Positions 49,644-61,790 are shown, counted from the first letter of the stretch. The stretch: DNA of 64,000 nt from Gammaproteobacteria bacterium (GCA_009845905.1 VXYS01000004.1:524548-588547); one strand, 5' to 3'. Translations and numbers: made by a program. Notes: generated by a model from the sequence alone, not told the origin.

Positions 49644-50417
49644 ATGCTCGCCATCCTGTCTCCCGCCAAGTCACTGGATTTTGAGTCGCGTCTCCCCCGC
49701 GGCCGACACACCGTCCCCGATTTTCTCGAAGATTCCGCGAACCTGGTGGAGCGCCTGCGCGAGTTCGAGGCGCCCGAGCTCTCGCGGATGATGGGCATCA
49801 GCGACAATCTGGCGAAATTGAACGTGGACCGCTACTCGGCCTGGAAAGAGCCCTTCAGCCGCAGGAACGCCCGCCCGGCGGTCCTGGCCTTCAACGGCGA
49901 CGCCTATCAGGGCCTGCGCGCCTGGGAGTTTTCGGGGCGCGACCTTGGCTGGGCGCAGCGGCACCTGCGCATTCTTTCCGGGTTGCACGGGGTCCTGCGG
50001 CCGCTGGACCTGATTCAGCCGTACCGCCTCGAGATGTCCACGCCGTTGAGTACGGCGTCCGGGTCCAGCCTCTACGACTTCTGGGGCGACCGCCTGACCG
50101 AATCCGTCCGCGAGGCGGTGGAGGCCAGCGGCACGCCGGTGCTGGTCAACCTGGCGTCCAAGGAGTACTTCAGCGCGCTGGACCTTTCGAACGTGGGCAG
50201 ACGGGTCATCACTCCGCGCTTTCTGGACTTCCGCGGCGGCAAGTACCGATTCGTGAGTTTCCTCGGAAAACGCGCGCGCGGCATGATGGCGCGCTTCATC
50301 ATCGAACGTCGCATGCGCTTCGCCAAGGGCCTGCTGGAATTCTCCGAGGCTGGCTACCGCTACGATCCCGAGCGCTCCACTCGCGATCAGCCCACCTTCA
50401 TCCGCGACCCTCTCTAG
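49644..50417 (+). CDS. yaaA: Peroxide stress protein YaaA
   Basis: 257 residues from ATG 49644, two bases after the corB-like stop. MLAILSPAKSLDFES, MGISDNLAKLNVDRY, LAFNGDAYQGL, LRILSGLHGVLRPLDLIQPYRLEMSTPL and YKYRFVSFLGKRARG-like (KYRFVSFLGKRARGMMARFI) are family signatures. In E. coli YaaA limits free iron and DNA damage during peroxide stress. Ends 20 bases inside the convergent kinase gene. Confidence 0.93.
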   Translation: MLAILSPAKSLDFESRLPRGRHTVPDFLEDSANLVERLREFEAPELSRMMGISDNLAKLNVDRYSAWKEPFSRRNARPAVLAFNGDAYQGLRAWEFSGRDLGWAQRHLRILSGLHGVLRPLDLIQPYRLEMSTPLSTASGSSLYDFWGDRLTESVREAVEASGTPVLVNLASKEYFSALDLSNVGRRVITPRFLDFRGGKYRFVSFLGKRARGMMARFIIERRMRFAKGLLEFSEAGYRYDPERSTRDQPTFIRDPL

Positions 50418-51288
50418 AACCCGTCATCCGGTGGTTTGCGTCGATGTCGATCACGACATCCGCATAGGCCGGCATCGTCTCCAGCATGTGGCGCGTCAGG
50501 CGCTCGTAGTGCCGAATGAAGCGCGGTAGCCCTGACGCCGACAGGCCCGACGACCCTTCGGACTCCGCGGGGGCATCCTGCAGGCGCTCGCGCAGCTTGC
50601 GCTCCTGCAGAGCGCGCCACTCGAAGACGCTGTCGAACGACGGAACACGCAACATGATCAGCATGTCCAGGCGCGCGAACAGTTCCGCGTAGTCCGTGCG
50701 CAGGCGCTCGTTGACCCCCGTCCTCCAGACCGCATCACCGTCCTCCGCCGCTTCCACCTCGTTGACGGGATCGCCAAGCGCTTCCGATGATTGCGGCCGC
50801 GCCCCCACGCACCAGCCCTCGAACAGCACGACATCCACCGGCGCATCCACTCTCCGCCAGTCCCGCTCGGGCGACCGGTCGTCGGTCGCCTTGTCGAATG
50901 CCGGCACGTCGATCTTCCGGGCAGCGCCGGGATGCGTCAGCGCATCCAGGACCCGGTGCGCCAGCGCAACGTCGTGCGTGCCGGGAACGCCTCTCGTTTC
51001 CAGCAGCGGGTGCACGCGGCGGGCAAGCTCCTCGCGCTCAGATTTCGTGAGGTAGACATCGTCGAGGGAAAAACACACCGCATAAACCCCGTCTTCACGA
51101 CCGAGCCACTCAGCGAAGAAATGCGCAAACGTGGTCTTGCCCGACCCCTGCGCCCCGCTCATCCCCACAATCACGGGCCGCCGCGCAACACCGCGCGTAG
51201 TCAGAACCCGCTCCGCAAGCCTCCGAGCGTAAGGTCCGGCATTTTCCGCATAGCCCCCCGGCAACTTCACATTCTCATTGCGTCCCAT
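50398..51288 (-). CDS. P-loop kinase resembling D-glycerate 3-kinase
   Basis: 296 residues. Walker A IVGMSGAQGSGKTTFAHF, Walker-B-like SLDDVYLTKSERE, then LLETRGVPGTHDVALAHRVLDAL, KIDVPAFDKATDDRSPERDW and VVLFEGWCVGARP are characteristic of the GLYK/YggC kinase group that phosphorylates D-glycerate or a related small alcohol. Cytoplasmic. It converges with yaaA and overlaps it by 20 bases. GLYK enzymes belong to photorespiration or glyoxylate recycling, which would fit sugar-acid use here, but no other pathway genes are adjacent. Confidence 0.85.
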   Translation of the reverse strand: MGRNENVKLPGGYAENAGPYARRLAERVLTTRGVARRPVIVGMSGAQGSGKTTFAHFFAEWLGREDGVYAVCFSLDDVYLTKSEREELARRVHPLLETRGVPGTHDVALAHRVLDALTHPGAARKIDVPAFDKATDDRSPERDWRRVDAPVDVVLFEGWCVGARPQSSEALGDPVNEVEAAEDGDAVWRTGVNERLRTDYAELFARLDMLIMLRVPSFDSVFEWRALQERKLRERLQDAPAESEGSSGLSASGLPRFIRHYERLTRHMLETMPAYADVVIDIDANHRMTGSREGRG

Positions 51289-51330
51289 ACTTCAGATTTC
51301 CCTACGCGGACTGTCCCCCGTGAGTTCCGT

Positions 51331-52827
51331 TCAACTTTTTGCGAGGCCGCCTTGCAACTCCCAGCGCCGACACAGCGCATCGATGGCGATGTCATAGTCC
51401 ATACGCTCCCCACGCCAGCGACAACGGGCGGTTTGGGCGTCGATGGTATGACCGCGTGCCCTATTGAACGCCTTGAGCTGCTCCGCGCCCGTGACTGCGC
51501 AGGTGTTTCCGGGCTTGGCGCAAGTGTTTCCGCGGAAACACCCCCTGTGCAACTTGCCCGCCGGCGGGATCACATCACCATCCGGGCGCGTGAACCGGAT
51601 CTCGCCCTCGTCCACATGAACCGCATAACCTCCTTCATGCACCTGCCGGTGATGAAACGAACACAAGGTCACGAGGTTGTTAAGGGCAGTCTCTCCCCCA
51701 TCGGCCCAATGCTTGATATGGTGCGCGTGCACGAAGCGGGAACGATCACATCCCGGAAAGCGGCAGCCGCCGTCGCGAACGCGCAGTGCGCGCCGGATCG
51801 CCGGCGGGACGGCGCGTGTCCTGCGACCGACCGCCAGCGGTTCGCCCTTGGCGCCTTCCACCACGCCGACCAGGGCGCCGTCGCAACCCAGCCGCCTTGC
51901 CGTCTCCACCACCACGGGACGGCCGTTGTCAAACGACGCACCGCTGCTTTCCGGCACGTCACACAAGGCGTCGTGGGCGATATGCACCACGACCTCGTGA
52001 GCGCCGGCAGTGGAACGTGAACCGCCACCGGCCAGAAACCGCTGGACCATGTGCTCGAAGGCATCCACGCGCCGCTGACCGACGCTTGGAGAAGGTGTAT
52101 CCGCGGAAACATCTCCATCGACCGGAATCGGAGGCTCGGTCTTCAGCGACTCCTCACTCCGCTCTTCCAGTTGCGCTTGCGCCGCGTCCAGCGCCTTGAA
52201 CAGCAACTCGCCCGCCTCCGGCGTCAGGCGGGCGTTAAGCGTGACGCTGCCGTCGCTCTCCCGCCAGCACAACAGGTGGCGCTGATCGTGAAGGGCTTCG
52301 GCCTCGGCGCGCTCGAGATGCCGCTTCACCCGCCTAAAGCCCCGTACCGTGCGTTCCACATGCGCCGCCGTACCGTTCAGCGCAATGTGCAGCAAGGTGT
52401 CTTCCGTCTCAATCGTCGCCACCCGCGTGAGCGCACGCACCTTCGAATACGACAGCCGGCCTTCGCCAAAGGTCGCCTGAATCTTCGGCAGCGATTCCAG
52501 GGCCCGGGCCGTGCGCACTTTCTCCGTCGCCGCCACCCGGCCGATGCCGCATTGCCAGCCAAGCCACTGGGCGCAACTCGCCATGCCGTGCTGGGCCCAG
52601 CCCTCCCGGCGGTCGAACTCCGCGATCAACTCCAGGAATCGCGCCGTGGCCGCGTTGATGTTCCCCCACAGCTCCATGATCTGCACCTCCAGCGCGCCGA
52701 GCGCCTTCTCCTCGCGTTGCCGCTCGGCCATCCGCACGTCGGCGTCGGGAGAAGGGTAAACAGCGTCTGCGGGAAGAGGCTCAGCGTCGCGAACAGGGGC
52801 GTGGGAAGCAGAGTGATGAAGGTCCAT
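51331..52827 (-). CDS. DUF222/HNH endonuclease of the 13E12 type
   Basis: 498 residues. The N-terminal DUF222 domain has GWAQHGMASCAQWLGWQCGIGRVAATEKVRTARALESLP and GRLSYSKVRALTRVATIETEDTLL. The C-terminal HNH motif is VHAHHIKHWADGGETALNNLVTLCSFHHRQVHEGG, preceded by zinc-like CRFPGCDRSRF. These genes are best known from actinobacteria, where copies multiply, but occur widely. The coding sequence holds a perfect 18-base palindrome (51524-51541), a near copy (52095-52112), and a tandem 18-base repeat encoding G-N-T-C-A twice. Whether it is a selfish nuclease or has a cell function is unknown. Confidence 0.88.
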   Translation of the reverse strand: MDLHHSASHAPVRDAEPLPADAVYPSPDADVRMAERQREEKALGALEVQIMELWGNINAATARFLELIAEFDRREGWAQHGMASCAQWLGWQCGIGRVAATEKVRTARALESLPKIQATFGEGRLSYSKVRALTRVATIETEDTLLHIALNGTAAHVERTVRGFRRVKRHLERAEAEALHDQRHLLCWRESDGSVTLNARLTPEAGELLFKALDAAQAQLEERSEESLKTEPPIPVDGDVSADTPSPSVGQRRVDAFEHMVQRFLAGGGSRSTAGAHEVVVHIAHDALCDVPESSGASFDNGRPVVVETARRLGCDGALVGVVEGAKGEPLAVGRRTRAVPPAIRRALRVRDGGCRFPGCDRSRFVHAHHIKHWADGGETALNNLVTLCSFHHRQVHEGGYAVHVDEGEIRFTRPDGDVIPPAGKLHRGCFRGNTCAKPGNTCAVTGAEQLKAFNRARGHTIDAQTARCRWRGERMDYDIAIDALCRRWELQGGLAKS

Positions 52828-52985
52828 TTCGAGGCTCCGTATCAGTCCGTTGATGAACCTGAACTATAGCATGAATCACCAATCATATCAAGCTTTTATG
52901 GACCTTATTCGTTCTCCGGGAGGGTCAACGCGGATCGAAACAGAATGCGGAAGCGGAACGAAGAGTTCCGTACCGGGCGCTCACT

Positions 52986-54341
52986 TCAGGCAGCCCCTGA
53001 CAGAGCTTTCAGGGCTTCGTTCAAGTGTTTTACGGAAATGATGTCGATGCCGCTGATAGATTTGCGCGGGCGGTTCGCCGCGGGGATCACGGCGCGCCTG
53101 AAGCCGAGTTTGGCCGCTTCGCGCAGGCGCTCCTCGCCGTAGGGGGCGGGGCGCACCTCGCCGGAAAGCCCAAGTTCCCCGAACAGCACCAGGCCGTCCG
53201 GCAGGGCCTGGTTGCGCACGCTCGACCATACCGCCGCCGCCACCGCGAGGTCGGCGGCGGTCTCCGAAACTCGCAGACCGCCCACGAAGTTCACGAAAAC
53301 ATCGCGGTCGTAAGCCGCCACGCCCGAGTGCCGCGCCAACACGGCCATCAGCATGGCGAGGCGATTGTGGTCCATGCCGGGGCTGACCCGGCGGGCCATG
53401 CCGGCGCCGGCGTCGGACACCAGCGCCTGGACTTCCAGCAGCATCGGCCGGCTGCCCTCATGGCAGGCTGTCACGGCGCTGCCGGGCGCGCCGGCCTGGC
53501 GGCCGGTCAGGAAGATCGCCGAGGGATTGCGCACCTGCTTCAGCCCCGCGGAATCCATGACGAACACGCCGAGTTCGTTGACCGCGCCGAAGCGGTTCTT
53601 GACCGACCTCAGCACGCGGAACCGGCTGCCGGACTCGCTTTCGAAATACAGCACCACGTCCACCATGTGCTCCAGCATGCGCGGCCCGGCGATCTGGCCC
53701 TCCTTGGTCACGTGCCCCACCAGGGTGACGGCAATTCCGCGGGTCTTGGCCAGCCGTACCAGGGCGGCTGTGCATTCGCGTAACTGAACCGCCGAGCCGG
53801 GAGCGGAGCTGACATCGTTCAGGCTCAGCGTCTGTACGGAATCGATGATCAGCCACGCGGGCCGCTCCGCCTCCACTGCCGCAAGCACGGCATCCAGCGA
53901 AGTCTCGGCGATCGCGCGCACTCCGGCGTCGGCCAGCCCGAGGCGCCGCGAGCGCAGCGAAAGCTGCTCCAGCGACTCTTCGCCGCTCACGTAGAGCGTT
54001 TGCGCGCTCGCCGGATTGCCGCCGGCCACCTGCAGCAGAATGGTGGACTTGCCGATTCCAGGGTCGCCGCCAAGCAGCACGACCGAACCCTTCACCAGGC
54101 CGCCGCCAAGGACCCGGTCGAACTCGCCCATTCCCGTGGCCATGCGCTGGCCCGGTTGCGCGGCCACTTCGTTCAGTGGCACGACCTCGGCGGCGGTGGG
54201 CTTGCGGGATTTCCCTCCCGAACGCACGGGCGCGGCGGGCGCCTCGCGCAGCGTGTTCCACGCGCCGCAGGCGCCGCATTGCCCCTGCCACTTGAGGCTC
54301 TCCGCCCCGCATTCAGAGCAAAAGTACAACGCGTTCTTCAC
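52986..54341 (-). CDS. radA: DNA repair protein RadA
   Basis: 451 residues from GTG 54341. Earlier in-frame starts reach 54455 but would run over the higA-type gene. The N-terminal C4 zinc finger YFCSECGAESLKWQGQCGACGAW, Walker A GGDPGIGKSTILLQVAGG, the RadA-specific VKNRFGAVNELGVF motif and a Lon-like C-terminal domain (ALVSDAGAGMARRVSPGMDHNRLAMLMAVLARH) are all present. RadA processes branched recombination intermediates with RecA. Housekeeping; lies downstream of the higBA module. Confidence 0.95.
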   Translation of the reverse strand: MKNALYFCSECGAESLKWQGQCGACGAWNTLREAPAAPVRSGGKSRKPTAAEVVPLNEVAAQPGQRMATGMGEFDRVLGGGLVKGSVVLLGGDPGIGKSTILLQVAGGNPASAQTLYVSGEESLEQLSLRSRRLGLADAGVRAIAETSLDAVLAAVEAERPAWLIIDSVQTLSLNDVSSAPGSAVQLRECTAALVRLAKTRGIAVTLVGHVTKEGQIAGPRMLEHMVDVVLYFESESGSRFRVLRSVKNRFGAVNELGVFVMDSAGLKQVRNPSAIFLTGRQAGAPGSAVTACHEGSRPMLLEVQALVSDAGAGMARRVSPGMDHNRLAMLMAVLARHSGVAAYDRDVFVNFVGGLRVSETAADLAVAAAVWSSVRNQALPDGLVLFGELGLSGEVRPAPYGEERLREAAKLGFRRAVIPAANRPRKSISGIDIISVKHLNEALKALSGAA

Positions 54342-54372
54342 TGCATTCGCGCGCCGCGCATGTGAATGTGCA

Positions 54373-54672
54373 TCAGGCTGAACCGGTGCCAAGCACGCCT
54401 GCCAATTCTCGCTCGATGGCCTCTCCCTGCCTGGTCTCAACCACTGAGATGTCATGCAATGCTTGAAGGTTCATCCAGAATGCGGCGCCGGTGCCCAGAA
54501 AGCGCCCCAGGCGCACCGCCGTCTCCGCCGTAACGGCGCGCTCCCCACGCAGGATTGCCGTGATCCGGTTCGCGGGAACGCGCAGCGCCAACGCCAGCTT
54601 GTTTGCGCTCATGTCCCGCGCCGCCAGCTCGGCCTTCAAGACGCGCCCCGGATGTGTTCTTAATCTTGGCAT
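54373..54672 (-). CDS. higA: HigA-family antitoxin
   Basis: 99 residues from ATG 54672, with GGAG about 8 bases upstream; a longer start would run into the toxin gene. RTHPGRVLKAELAARDMSANKLALALRVPANRITAILRGERAVTAETAVRLGRFLGTGAAFWMNLQALHDI is the canonical XRE-type HigA fold. It neutralises HigB, encoded 14 bases upstream on the same strand, and probably represses the pair's promoter. Confidence 0.92.
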   Translation of the reverse strand: MPRLRTHPGRVLKAELAARDMSANKLALALRVPANRITAILRGERAVTAETAVRLGRFLGTGAAFWMNLQALHDISVVETRQGEAIERELAGVLGTGSA

Positions 54673-54686
54673 AGTGGACTCTCCAT

Positions 54687-54974
54687 TCAGCCTTTGTGAT
54701 AGTCCTCGATTCTGACCTGGCCGGCGTCGCCTCCACGAAACCTGAAGGTGATGCGCCAACGTGCGTTAACGACCATCGCCCAGTGGCCCTTGCGAGGCCC
54801 CTTGAGCGCATGAAGGCGGGTTGCCCGTAAGGCCCGCAGGGCGGCAAGCGAAGATGCCGCATCAAGCGCGTCGAGCAGCATCAGCGCCCGCTCATAGTCG
54901 AGGCCGCGAAAGCCGCGACGCCGATCATCCTCAAACAACCGCCGGGTCGCGCCGTCGGCATACGACTGGATCAC
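54687..54974 (-). CDS. higB: HigB-family mRNA interferase toxin
   Basis: 95 residues from GTG 54974. It has the complete HigB layout: a central LDALDAASSLAALRAL, RLHALKGPRKGHWAMVVNARWRITFRF, and the ending GQVRIEDYH. RelE-fold ribosome-dependent RNase. Together with higA it forms an intact toxin-antitoxin pair in the usual toxin-first order, in contrast to the decayed pair at 15.1-15.5 kb. Confidence 0.92.
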   Translation of the reverse strand: MIQSYADGATRRLFEDDRRRGFRGLDYERALMLLDALDAASSLAALRALRATRLHALKGPRKGHWAMVVNARWRITFRFRGGDAGQVRIEDYHKG

Positions 54975-55189
54975 ACGGCTACGCTAGTATGCGCCGCGTA
55001 ATATGTCAAGCATCGTACGCCACAGGATCATTCCCCATTCGACTTGCTCGCTACGAGTGAATCCGGCGACGGTTCATCCGCTCCGGCTGTTTAGTGTCTG
55101 AAGCCAAAAATATCGCCGTAGGCGCCCACTCGGGGGCGTAAATCGTATATTCTTGCGCTCTTCACGCGCCGAACGGTTACATAACCGGA

Positions 55190-56932
55190 GTGATTCCCAA
55201 TACTGCTTCCAGCGCCCGTCAGTGGGTGGAGGAGGTTGCTCGCCTTACGCGGCCCGACCGCGTTCACTGGTGCGACGGCTCCCGGGAAGAATACGATGCG
55301 CTCGTAGCGCAATTGGTGCGCGACGGCGGTCTGATTCCCATAAACGACGGGCAGTTCGAGGATTGCTACCTGCACCGCTCCGACCCTTCCGACGTGGCCC
55401 GGGTGGAGAACCTCACCTTCATATGCACCGAGGATCGCGAGGACGCAGGACCCAACAACAACTGGATGGCCCCTCACGAGGCGCACCGGCTGCTGGACGG
55501 ACTTTTCGAGGGCTGCATGCGGGGCCGGACGATGTACGTAATCCCGTACTGCATGGGGCCGATCAACTCGCCGTATGCGCGCTGCGGGATCGAGGTCACG
55601 GACAGCGCCTACGTTGCGGTGAACATGTACCTGATGACACGCATGGGCGCGCAGGCGCTCGATCGGATCGAGCGCGAGGGCAAATTCGTGAAGGGAATGC
55701 ACTCGATCGGCGAACTCGATCCCGAGCGGCGCTACATCATGCACTTCCCTGAGGAACTGAGCATCCGAAGCTACGGTTCCGGCTATGGCGGCAACGCGCT
55801 GCTGGGCAAGAAATGTCACGCCCTGCGCATCGCAAGCTGGCAGGCGCGCCAGGAGGGCTGGCTGGCGGAGCACATGCTCATTGTGGAGATCGAGAATCCG
55901 GCGGGCGAGAAGCACTATGTCGCGGCTGCCTTTCCCTCGGCCTGCGGCAAGACCAACCTGGCGATGCTGATTCCGCCGGAACAATTTCCCGGATGGCAGG
56001 TCCGGACCGTCGGCGACGATATCGCCTGGCTGCATCTCGACGACGACGGCGTGATGCGCGCCATCAATCCGGAGGCCGGCTACTTCGGCGTCGTGCCCGG
56101 CACCAACCGCGACACCAACAACAACGCCTTCGAAATGCTCCAGCGGGACGCGATCTTCACCAATGTGGGGCTCAGCAGCGAGAAGGAGCCCTGGTGGGAA
56201 GGCCGCAAGTTCGGCGTCCCGGTGCTGAACTGGAAGGGGGAACCGATGAAGAGCGGTGAAAAGGCCGCGCATCCCAACTCCCGCTTCACCGTCTCGGCGC
56301 AATGCAATCCCAGCTATTCGCCCATGGCCGAACACGCGGCGGGCGTGCCCCTATCCGCGTTGATCTTCGGCGGGCGCCGGGCGAGGCTGGCGCCGCTGGT
56401 CATGGAGGCGCGTGACTGGCGCCACGGCGTGCTGATGGGCGCCGCCATGGCTTCGGAATCCACGGCTGCATCCAGCGACTCCGACAACGGACTGCGGCGC
56501 GACCCGATGGCCATGAAGCCGTTTTGCGGCTACAACTTCGCCGACTACTGGAAGCACTGGCTGAGTTTCAGCGGTCGCAGCGACAGGCTACCGGGGATAT
56601 ATCACGTCAACTGGTTCCGGCAGGACGAGGCGGGCGACTACCTCTGGCCGGGATTCGGCGAGAACCTGCGTGTGCTCCAGTGGATTCTCGACCGGCGCAA
56701 GGGACGCGCCGACGCGCGCGAAACGCCGGTGGGCAATCTGCCGCGGCGCGAGAACCTCAACCTTCAGGGGCTCGATATCGCTCCCGAGGCCATGAACGAT
56801 CTGCTCGACGTGGATACGGCGGGCTGGCGCGAGGAAATGAGGAAAATCGCCGATTACCTCGCCCAATACGGCGACCGCGTACCCGCCGAACTCTACGCCG
56901 AACGCGACCGCGTGGCCGCCGCCCTGGGCTAA
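55190..56932 (+). CDS. pckG: Phosphoenolpyruvate carboxykinase (GTP)
   Basis: 580 residues, GTP-dependent PEPCK converting oxaloacetate to PEP for gluconeogenesis. TFICTEDREDAGPNNNWMAP, SIRSYGSGYGGNALLGKKCHALRIAS, the P-loop-like AFPSACGKTNLAML (kinase-1a), GDDIAWLHLDDDG (metal site), PGTNRDTNNN, and FCGYNFADYWKHW are all diagnostic. The start GTG is the only canonical choice, because an upstream in-frame TAA lies at 55139. A 14-base palindrome CGGTTACATAACCG ends 2 bases before it and could hide the ribosome site or bind a regulator. Confidence 0.96.
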   Translation: MIPNTASSARQWVEEVARLTRPDRVHWCDGSREEYDALVAQLVRDGGLIPINDGQFEDCYLHRSDPSDVARVENLTFICTEDREDAGPNNNWMAPHEAHRLLDGLFEGCMRGRTMYVIPYCMGPINSPYARCGIEVTDSAYVAVNMYLMTRMGAQALDRIEREGKFVKGMHSIGELDPERRYIMHFPEELSIRSYGSGYGGNALLGKKCHALRIASWQARQEGWLAEHMLIVEIENPAGEKHYVAAAFPSACGKTNLAMLIPPEQFPGWQVRTVGDDIAWLHLDDDGVMRAINPEAGYFGVVPGTNRDTNNNAFEMLQRDAIFTNVGLSSEKEPWWEGRKFGVPVLNWKGEPMKSGEKAAHPNSRFTVSAQCNPSYSPMAEHAAGVPLSALIFGGRRARLAPLVMEARDWRHGVLMGAAMASESTAASSDSDNGLRRDPMAMKPFCGYNFADYWKHWLSFSGRSDRLPGIYHVNWFRQDEAGDYLWPGFGENLRVLQWILDRRKGRADARETPVGNLPRRENLNLQGLDIAPEAMNDLLDVDTAGWREEMRKIADYLAQYGDRVPAELYAERDRVAAALG

Positions 56933-56935
56933 TCT

Positions 56936-56977
56936 GGGAGCGAGGGCCTGACCCTCGCGGCGTCCCGCCCTCCCGGC
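56936..56977. repeat. REP-like element, copy 4, with insertion
   Basis: Reads GGGAGCGAGGGC, then an extra CTGACCCTCGCGGC, then GTCCCGCCCTCCC. Without the insert it matches the reverse complement of the copy at 62216-62241. The insert creates a second hairpin CGAGGG CCTGA CCCTCG. It sits between the pckG and dusA stop codons and may terminate both transcripts. Confidence 0.7.
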
Positions 56978-56981
56978 CGTC

Positions 56982-57971
56982 TCAGGCGGCGTAGCGCAAG
57001 CGATCGGGAATGCAGTCAAGCAGTACGCGCGCTTCGCCCGCGGGCGCCGGCGCATGCCGCGCCAGGGCCCGCCGCCAGTCTCCGGCGCCGAGTCTGCCCG
57101 AATACAGCCCCGCCATGTGCCGCGTGATCGCACCGAGCCTCACTGCGCTCTGCCCCTCGCGCCGGGCGTACTCCACCATCGCCTCAACCACCCGGGCGCG
57201 GGTCCTCGGCTGCCGCGACGCGCCGGGCAGCTCGGTGAGAAGCCAGGGATTGGAGTAGGCGGCGCGTCCCAGCATCACGCCGTCGACGCGTTGAAGGTGC
57301 GAAGCAATCTCGCTGTTGGCGCATATACCGCCGTTGATGACGATGGGCAGGTCCGGCATGGCCTGCTTCAGCCGGTAAACGAACTCGTAGCGCAGGGGCG
57401 GCACGTTGCGGTTCTCTTTCGGAGACAGGCCCTCCAGGACGGCGATACGGGCGTGGACGATCAGGGCCGTGACTCCCGCTTCCTGCATCGCGCGCGCGAA
57501 CGCCAGAAGATGCGAAAACTCCTGCCGGTGATTGGTCCCGATGCGGGTCTTGACCGTTACGGGCCGGCCCCCGGCCCGCCCGCGCATCGCGTGCACGCAA
57601 TCAGCCACGCGTTCCGGTTCATGCATCAGGCAGGCGCCGAAACGGCCGGCCTTGACACGGGAACTGGGGCAGCCCACGTTCAGGTTGATCTCGTCAAAAC
57701 CCGCCTGCGTGGCAAGCGCCGTCGCTTCGGCCAGCGCTTCGGGTTCGCTGCCTCCGAGTTGCAGGGCGAGGGGCCGCTCAGCGGGATGATGGTGCAGGAA
57801 GCGACCGTCGGTCGAATGGACGACGGCCTGCGCATGGACCATTTCCGTGTACAGGCCGGCCTCCGGCGTCAGCAGCCGATGGAAATAGCGGCAGTGCCGG
57901 TCGGTGCGCTGCATCATGGGCGCCACCGACACGCGGCAGGCGGCGGGGAACAACAACGAATCAGCAGCCAT
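56982..57971 (-). CDS. dusA: tRNA-dihydrouridine synthase A
   Basis: 329 residues from ATG 57971, overlapping the end of the ligase gene by 11 bases; the frame is open much further upstream but inside that gene. SVAPMMQRTDRHCRYFHRLL, LYTEMVHAQAVVH, INLNVGCPSSRVKAGRFGACLM (catalytic Cys), TVKTRIG and VINGGICANSE are the flavoenzyme signatures of DusA, which modifies U20/20a of tRNA. Confidence 0.95.
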   Translation of the reverse strand: MAADSLLFPAACRVSVAPMMQRTDRHCRYFHRLLTPEAGLYTEMVHAQAVVHSTDGRFLHHHPAERPLALQLGGSEPEALAEATALATQAGFDEINLNVGCPSSRVKAGRFGACLMHEPERVADCVHAMRGRAGGRPVTVKTRIGTNHRQEFSHLLAFARAMQEAGVTALIVHARIAVLEGLSPKENRNVPPLRYEFVYRLKQAMPDLPIVINGGICANSEIASHLQRVDGVMLGRAAYSNPWLLTELPGASRQPRTRARVVEAMVEYARREGQSAVRLGAITRHMAGLYSGRLGAGDWRRALARHAPAPAGEARVLLDCIPDRLRYAA

Positions 57972-59103
57972 CCATCGTGGCCTCGACCAGGAAGCGCACG
58001 ACCTCGCGCAGCGCTTCCTGTTCGCTGGCGCCTTCGTCCAGCGCCCGGCGATAGGCGGCCAGTTGCAGGCTGGCGCTGGTGCCCCGCTCGAGAATCGTGC
58101 GCGCGTGTTCGATTTCCAGCTTGCAGTCAAAGAACTCCGCGTCGTGGCGAATCATCGTGATCAGCTCGTCCAGCAAGTCGGAAAACGGCACCATCTCGCC
58201 CCTGCCGAAGTCCAGCAGGCTGTCGGTCGGCCCGTAGCGCATCGCCCGCCAGCGGTTTTCCTCCAGCAGCAACAGGTTGTAGCTGCGCCAGCGGCTGTTG
58301 CTGACCCGCAGGCGCCACAGCATGCGGATCAGGCAGACGGTGAAGGCCGTCATGCACACCGTGTCCTCCACGAAAGTGCAGAGGTCGAAAATGCGCGTCT
58401 CCAGTGTGGGAAAGCGCGCGCTGGGCCGCACGTCCCACCAGATCATCGAGGAATCCTCGATGACATTGGCCTGGACAAGCGTCTCGATGTGGCGCTCGTA
58501 GTCGCTCCAGCCGTTGAACTCTTCCGGAAGGCCGGTGCGCGGCAAGCCCGAGAAAATGGTCAGCCGAAAGCTGCTCAGGCCGGTGTCGTCACCCTCCCAG
58601 AACGGCGAGGAACTGCTGAGTGCAAGCAGATGCGGCAGGAAATAGCGGAACTGGTTCATCAGGTCCACGCGCAGGTCCTTGTCCTCAATGCCCACGTGCA
58701 CGTGCATCCCGCAAATCAGCATGCGGCGGGCCGTGGCCTGCATTTCCTTCTGCAGCGCCACGTAGCGCTGCGACGGGGTCTGCTTCTGGTCGCGCCACAG
58801 CGCCGACGGATGCGTGGAAGCGGCGATGATCCGCATCCCGAACTGCTCGGCCACCGCATTGATTTCCCGCCGCTGCCGGGTCAGTTCCCGGCGCACCTCG
58901 GCAACGTCGGCGCAGACCTTGGTGGCGGTCTCCACCTGGGCCCGCATGAGTTCGTTGACGACCTGCCCCGTGACCTGTTTCTGACAGGCGGGCATGAAAC
59001 CGGCCGGCGGGTCCACCGCCAACTCGAGTGTTTTCGCGTCCACCAGGAGGTATTCCTCCTCGACGCCCAGCGTGAAACTGGGCTGATCCCGCAACAGGCT
59101 CAT
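57961..59103 (-). CDS. YbdK-type carboxylate-amine ligase (GCS2 family)
   Basis: 380 residues from ATG 59103. FTLGVEEEYLLVD is the family opening, with later AASTHPSALW, ICGMHVHVGIEDK, WWDVRPSARFPTLETRIFDLCTF, and ENRWRAMRYGPTDSLLDFGRGE. Members form gamma-glutamyl or similar amide bonds with ATP and have weak glutamate-cysteine ligase activity in E. coli. Co-transcribed with dusA, whose start overlaps its stop. Confidence 0.9.
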   Translation of the reverse strand: MSLLRDQPSFTLGVEEEYLLVDAKTLELAVDPPAGFMPACQKQVTGQVVNELMRAQVETATKVCADVAEVRRELTRQRREINAVAEQFGMRIIAASTHPSALWRDQKQTPSQRYVALQKEMQATARRMLICGMHVHVGIEDKDLRVDLMNQFRYFLPHLLALSSSSPFWEGDDTGLSSFRLTIFSGLPRTGLPEEFNGWSDYERHIETLVQANVIEDSSMIWWDVRPSARFPTLETRIFDLCTFVEDTVCMTAFTVCLIRMLWRLRVSNSRWRSYNLLLLEENRWRAMRYGPTDSLLDFGRGEMVPFSDLLDELITMIRHDAEFFDCKLEIEHARTILERGTSASLQLAAYRRALDEGASEQEALREVVRFLVEATMDGC

Positions 59104-59159
59104 TTCATTCGATCCGGGCCGAAACGACCCAATTGTATGGCGCGGAAAGCCTGCAGGCG

Positions 59160-61786
<2,627 letters not shown>

Positions 61787-61790
<4 letters not shown>

